Assembly: GCA_917880725.1 (NCBI GenBank)
Contig: OU862902.1
Span: forward strand, 721,371 to 785,370
Direction: 5' to 3'
DNA: 64,000 nucleotides
Source of the DNA: Selenia dentaria
Taxonomy: Eukaryota; Arthropoda; Insecta; Lepidoptera; Geometridae
Shown here: positions 59,745-64,000 of the stretch, one piece after another
Layout of the letters: every line of letters begins with the position of its first letter
Numbering within the stretch: position 1 is the first letter of the stretch
Program-made: the position numbers and the translations under genes
Notes under the pieces: model-generated
The model's input: only the letters and a program-made list of their open reading frames with translations
The model's database searches: none
What the model was told of the DNA's origin: nothing

Positions 59745-61088
59745 CTACGAAGAAATATAGTCAGGAACTGTAACTACGTTAAAAAAATGACCCAACAAAA
59801 GTCGTGTTCAAGTAGGCGGGGCTTAAAAGTCGTGTTCAGTAAGTCATCAGTCGGACATTTTACTTGCAAGCAAGCACACTTCAAATATTCGCGTACATTT
59901 TCATTTTTATCATTGTGAACTTCAGTTGTGGATCATCATGCCAGCATTCGTTGTGAAGTGGTGCAGGAGCAATACACGATTAAAATGTCCAGGGATCACT
60001 TTTACTAGTAAATAATAGCAAAATTATAATTATTCAAAGATGTTCAAATACGTCAACAAATCGAGATGGTCAATACTATGCAAAATAAAGTCAGTCAATT
60101 TATATTTAATTTAGGATATATTTTTTTCTTCAGGACTAAATATTGAAATGTATGTAATGTGCAATGGTTTTGCTTGTTATGTTTTATTTTCGCTTGCTTG
60201 CCGATTCAATGCGGCAAAATAAGTGCCTAGCTGCCATTAAGCAAGAAAAACAAGAGTATGACTGCCTGTGAAAACCAGCATAGTTATACTACGTTAATTT
60301 TGACTGAAAACAATAAAATTATAGATAATAAAAAAATTATGGAACATGTTACACAAAACTGCAGTACCTACCTACCAGTTTGTACAGTAAGTACCTACTG
60401 TTTTTTTAAATTGATTGATTGATTAAATAAATTTTAAATAAATAAAATATCATATTTATCTTTTTATGCTGATGATTTGTCCCGAAGAAACATCAACATC
60501 TTTAAGAGCCTTTATTCTGCGCAGCGCTGCGCGAGTTTAGGTATTTTACATTAGCGAGTTACTTGCTAGCGCGCCCTGCGGCAGTGGCCTTACCGCTTGA
60601 CCAAAATAGTGCGCATTAATATTTGTATCTTTTTTTTCATGAATTTTCTTCACTGAAAAACATCCAGCTGGCAAATAACGTCTTATTTTTTTTGGTAAAA
60701 TGTATAAGTTTAAAATGTTTCATAATCTTTCTTTACTTCATTGCGAAGAATCTCTTCTAATGTCTTCTAGACAAAAACTTAATAAATTAATCATATTTCG
60801 ATTACGAGACATACGAGATTTACGATTGATTTATTATTGAGTTGGTCCAGTCCACTTGTTGCATAACATCGTCCACGCCGCTCTGACTCTGCTGTCATTT
60901 TAGACGTTGCAGCACGCGCGTAAACCAATCCCTGCTTTCCTTCTGAATTTAAACCAATCACCGAACATGTCTATTTGTGACCTCGGAAGTAATTTGTATT
61001 TGGAATCATACGATGTTTTGATTTGAAGTGCCACTTTTTGTGTGGAATTTGTTCTGAATTATGCTTCCTGGCTATTATTTCTTCGTAG
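59745..61088. mobile_element. 1.34-kb inverted-repeat element with 8-bp duplication, P-like
   Basis: GAGTCGAA lies at 59737-59744 and 61089-61096. The left end CTACGAAGAAATATAG and the inverse of the right end, CTACGAAGAAATAATAG, match over about 24 bp with one indel. The interior lacks a long ORF. At 59938 a short frame MPAFVVKWCRSNTRLKCPG resembles the first residues of a THAP domain and is followed by a possible splice donor (A|GTAAAT). P elements combine an 8-bp duplication, GAAATAA-containing ends and a THAP domain. The P assignment is an inference. Confidence 0.6.
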
Positions 61089-61097
61089 GAGTCGAAC

Positions 61098-62351
61098 CTA
61101 GAGAGTGACGTAGTAAACGCAGTTAAAGAGTACGTCAATCCGAAAGTCAAAACTGCTATCTTAATTAATCCTCCTTTGGCTATGTATTCAATAATTCCAA
61201 TCTTGCAAGATAAGTTCAGAAGTTCATCAATTAATCTTGTCTTAGCAAAAGTAGAGTTAGAAAATGTTAAGGAGTACCTTCGGCAACAAGAGATAAGCCG
61301 CCATTATCACGATGGTAAAACAAACCATCGCGGAATCACTGAGTGCCATTTAGCTTTGTCTCGCAAATACTATTGGTCAAAAATGAAGGACCAAATAGCG
61401 AAATATATAAGTGAGTGTACCATATGCGGACAAGCAAAATACGACCGAAACCCAGTCAGACCTCAATTTAATATTGTGCCACCATCCACTAAGCCCTTTG
61501 AAATTGTTCACATGGACTTATTCACCGTACAGAGTGAGAAATATGTCACTTTTATAGATGTCTTCACCAAATACGGCCAAGCATATCATTTGCGTGACGG
61601 AACAGCTATTAGCATATTGCAAGCACTTTTACAGTACTGTACCCATCATGGTGTTCCTATAACTATTATTACTGATAACGGAACTGAGTTCACCAATCAG
61701 CTGTTCATGGAGTTTACACGACTCCATAAGGTCAATCATCATAAAATATTACCTCACTCACCTAACGACAACGGTAATATTGAACGCTTTCATTCTACAC
61801 TCTTAGAACATCTTAGAATTCTAAAATTACAGCACAAAGACGAGCCTACAGTAAATCTCATGCCATATACTATTATTGCCTACAACAGTTCCAGACATAG
61901 CTTTACAAGATGCCGACCGTTTGACTTATTGACCGGACATTTCGACCCTAGAGACTGCAATGACATTGACATAACACAGCAACTGTTACAACAGTATACC
62001 CAAGTTCATAGAGACCGTATGAAACAAGTTTACGATATTATCAATTCCTCATCACTTGCTAATCGCACTTCACTAATCGAGAACAGAAATAAAAGCAGGG
62101 AAACCGAGAAGGAATATGCACCTCAACAGCAAGTCTTTGTAAGAAATCCTCTTGCCAATCGACAAAAGACCGCCCCTCGATATAATCAAGATACAGTTTT
62201 AGCTGACCTGCCAATCCACATCTATACTTCGAAAAAGCGTGGTCCCATAGCAAAGTCGAGACTTAAGCGCGTGCCTAAAGCAGCCAATTTGTTACAGGAT
62301 TCTGCTTATTTCAATCCTTCCAATGACGCGACCTCAGCAGATAAAACTTGA
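61098..62351 (+). CDS. Gypsy integrase
   Basis: The frame is open from the end of the inverted-repeat element; a start-like codon at 61176 is not native. The zinc finger shows HYHDGKTNHRGITECH and CTICGQAKYD. The DDE core has HMDLFTV (first Asp), ITDNGTEFTNQLF (second Asp) and NGNIERFHST (Glu). The C-terminal part ends RGPIAKSRLKRVP. Integrase inserts the cDNA into the host chromosome. All catalytic positions are present and no stop was seen. The gene is now cut off from the rest of pol by two insertions. Its end overlaps the env start at 62323. Confidence 0.85.
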   Translation, partial: LESDVVNAVKEYVNPKVKTAILINPPLAMYSIIPILQDKFRSSSINLVLAKVELENVKEYLRQQEISRHYHDGKTNHRGITECHLALSRKYYWSKMKDQIAKYISECTICGQAKYDRNPVRPQFNIVPPSTKPFEIVHMDLFTVQSEKYVTFIDVFTKYGQAYHLRDGTAISILQALLQYCTHHGVPITIITDNGTEFTNQLFMEFTRLHKVNHHKILPHSPNDNGNIERFHSTLLEHLRILKLQHKDEPTVNLMPYTIIAYNSSRHSFTRCRPFDLLTGHFDPRDCNDIDITQQLLQQYTQVHRDRMKQVYDIINSSSLANRTSLIENRNKSRETEKEYAPQQQVFVRNPLANRQKTAPRYNQDTVLADLPIHIYTSKKRGPIAKSRLKRVPKAANLLQDSAYFNPSNDATSADKT

Positions 62352-63890
62352 GAGCCTTGACAATGGACCAGGACTTCTGCCGTACAAACTCGGACTTATG
62401 AGACTTACAAATCATCATCATACGTTTCTACAGTACGTTCAACTGGATGACATTGAAAATAACATTAACTCACTACAGACTCAGTTACTAAACTGTCAAA
62501 AGCAAATGACTAACGACACTTACTCACTGTACGAAATTCAAATAGATTATCTTACTAGCAAGCTTGGCAATGTCTTAAAACCTACGAATAATACTTATTA
62601 TTATTCGTAGCTTAAAACAATTACAATCATTAGAGCCCAATAGAGTCAAAAGAGGTCTTGTAGATGGATTAGGTTCAATCATAAAAAGCCTAACTGGAAA
62701 CCTAGATCACGCCGATGCGTTAAGATATAATGACGCAATTAAAACTTTAGAAACCAATCAGGATAGAATAGTAAATGAGTTCAACGCACATATCAGTATG
62801 AGTAAGGAGTGGATGTCTAAACATAATGACGTAATAGCACAGATAGTAAGTAACGAATATAAAATCAACTCTACTTTAGAATTGATACTGAAGAGTGACG
62901 CATACAGAGAAAACAACCTAATGAAGTATGCTAAGTTTGCTCAACTCTTAGAAGTTATAAGCGAAAACGTAGAGGACTTAACTCAGGAGTTAATTAGGAT
63001 AGAAAATAGCTTAGCTTTTATACGAGCTTCTAGTACTCACCATTCGACTATAGACATAGAGACACTAGAGTCAATGGTTGGGAAACTTAAACTAATTTAT
63101 GGCAGAGAGAGCACATTTTAGATTTAGAACTTAGGGAATATTACGATATCATTAAACCTGGATCGTATTATATTAATAAGCAGATAGTTTTTATTTTTAA
63201 GTTTCCAATTTTTTCTACGGATAGTTATGATTTTTATAGATTATCAGTAGTACCTAACAAACACGCTCAGGCTCTTATCCCCTCCTTCCCTTTCCTAGCA
63301 ACTAACGAGATCCAGGAGCTGATCACCAATCAAGTTATCCAGGAATCCTGCCAGTTCACGACAGTCACCCTGACGAGAGAAGCTCTGGAGAAACTTGCCG
63401 ATCAACACTATGTTCTGTCCTTCCCTCATAAAACGAAGGTACAACTCAACTGTAACCAGAAGAACTACTCTATGCTGCAATGAAGCTACCTCGCTACGAT
63501 TCCCACTGGATGTCACCTGAAATCACAAGAGTTTACTATTGCAAAATGACAATAATGAGATTAAAGGTCAACCTGTCAAACTGATGAACAACCCATGTTA
63601 ACCTGAACTCCATTGACCTCCAAGGGCTGCACAGCATCCAAGAAAAAGTAATGATCCAGCCTTCCTTACGTGTGGATAATTTGAAATCAGATGCTTTCTA
63701 CCACACAACTATACCGTTCTACGTAGTACTATCGAGCGCAGCTGTACTCACTATCATACTAGTGACCCGACGCTACGTGTGCAGATGTAACACACCTACG
63801 AAAACGGACCAGAAACCCCCAACAGCACTAATGAAGAAGGAAGATCCCGACACTATTCCGACAATATTTTCACTCAACGTGCTAAAATAG
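62323..63890 (+). pseudogene. Errantivirus-like Env (F-type), broken
   Basis: The first frame from the ATG at 62323 overlaps integrase and runs to 62610 (GPGLLPYKLGLMRL). After a frame change near 62600, the main ectodomain is open to 63121 and contains a furin-type cleavage motif RVKR at 62642-62653. A hydrophobic/glycine-rich stretch as in F-type fusion peptides follows. Further frame changes and stops lead to 63651-63890 with a membrane segment (VVLSSAAVLTIILV) and short tail. About 60 bp present in the minus copy near 49880 are missing around 63310. Env would mediate membrane fusion; this copy cannot. Confidence 0.8.
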
Positions 63891-63900
63891 TCGCCGTTCT

Positions 63901-63911
63901 AGGGGTGGAGG
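63901..63911 (+). other. Polypurine tract of the gypsy element
   Basis: AGGGGTGGAGG directly precedes the 3' LTR start and would prime plus-strand DNA synthesis. The same tract lies beside the LTR of the minus copy. Confidence 0.8.
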
Positions 63912-64000
63912 AATTACGTAGGTCTACTATATGAAGATCGCCGACGTTGCAGATGCACCGATAGTTATTGAACATGTATAATTCGCTAACGCAGCAATGA
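63912..64000 (+). repeat. Start of the gypsy 3' LTR, cut by the window end
   Basis: The first 89 bp match the 5' LTR start at 51987 with four differences by eye. The remainder lies beyond the window. Confidence 0.85.

Larger units (their letters stand above)
51987..63999 (+). mobile_element. Errantivirus-like gypsy element with env, three nested insertions
   Basis: The order is 5' LTR (51987, interrupted by Tc1), tRNA-Ser-type primer site (53830), gag, protease, reverse transcriptase, RNase H, integrase, env, purine tract (63901-63911) and 3' LTR (63912 to the window end). The gag-pol overlap is in the -1 phase. Insertions are a Tc1 transposon in the LTR, a LINE at 57700-59607 and an inverted-repeat element at 59745-61088. 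Stops and frameshifts lie in pol and env. The first 89 bp of the two LTRs differ at four positions by eye. The element is old enough to have collected three insertions. Confidence 0.85.

Noticed and set aside
60520..60535. GCGCAGCGCTGCGC palindrome as a regulatory site
   Set aside because: A short GC palindrome inside a non-autonomous element, with no gene nearby.
1..64000. CRISPR arrays, bacterial operons, or a telomeric TTAGG array
   Set aside because: None is present; short repeats found are LINE tails, microsatellites and coding minisatellites.

Overview
The window looks like one chromosomal stretch of an insect, most probably a moth or butterfly. The base composition is AT-rich and eukaryotic. 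The repeat families fit Lepidoptera: RTE, Jockey, CR1-like and R1-type LINEs, a BEL/Pao element, errantivirus-like gypsy elements, hAT, Tc1 and mariner DNA transposons, LINE tails made of TATC or TTTGA units, and the recurring CCGCGACTTCGTTCGCG repeat. The organism call is inferred from these families; no species-specific gene was recognised. Almost everything here is mobile DNA. The only convincing host gene is a C2H2 zinc-finger gene on the minus strand at 40.7-42.5 kb.

Left part (1-19 kb): the 3' end of a LINE with a TATC tail; a 5'-truncated RTE-type LINE with two nonsense codons; a Merlin/ISXO2-type DNA transposon with an intact transposase between inverted repeats; a decayed minus-strand gypsy element in which protease is joined directly to integrase; an intact Jockey-type LINE (minus strand) inside a repeat array of that gypsy; a decayed CR1/Jockey-like LINE (plus strand) interrupted by a 5'-truncated but open R1-clade LINE with a perfect 15-bp target duplication; and a small foldback element carrying tRNA-like A and B boxes, flanked by a 12-bp direct repeat.

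Middle (19-40 kb): a minus-strand LINE is split by a 10.9-kb hAT insertion with a perfect 8-bp target duplication (GAGCACGG). Inside the hAT sits a BEL/Pao retrotransposon with nearly identical LTRs, directly abutting the 3' end of another LINE. The hAT transposase is therefore split into an N-terminal and a C-terminal piece almost 9 kb apart. To the right come LINE scraps, inverted-repeat elements and a mariner relic.

Right part (40-64 kb): the zinc-finger gene with 14 fingers and six tandem 15-residue repeats; a LINE ORF1 relic; several MITE-like elements, including a 1.37-kb element with TTA duplications; an env-LTR fragment of an errantivirus-like gypsy (minus strand); and a long copy of the same family (plus strand) running off the window end. 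That copy has three secondary insertions: a Tc1 transposon in its 5' LTR, a CR1/Jockey-like LINE between RNase H and integrase, and a 1.34-kb terminal-inverted-repeat element with an 8-bp duplication and a short THAP-like reading frame.

The nesting gives relative ages. Hosts such as the left gypsy, the minus-strand LINE and the CR1-like LINE are old and full of stops. The inserts (R1-type, Jockey, BEL/Pao, Tc1) have long open frames and are younger. Targets were read by eye; no database search or alignment program was run.
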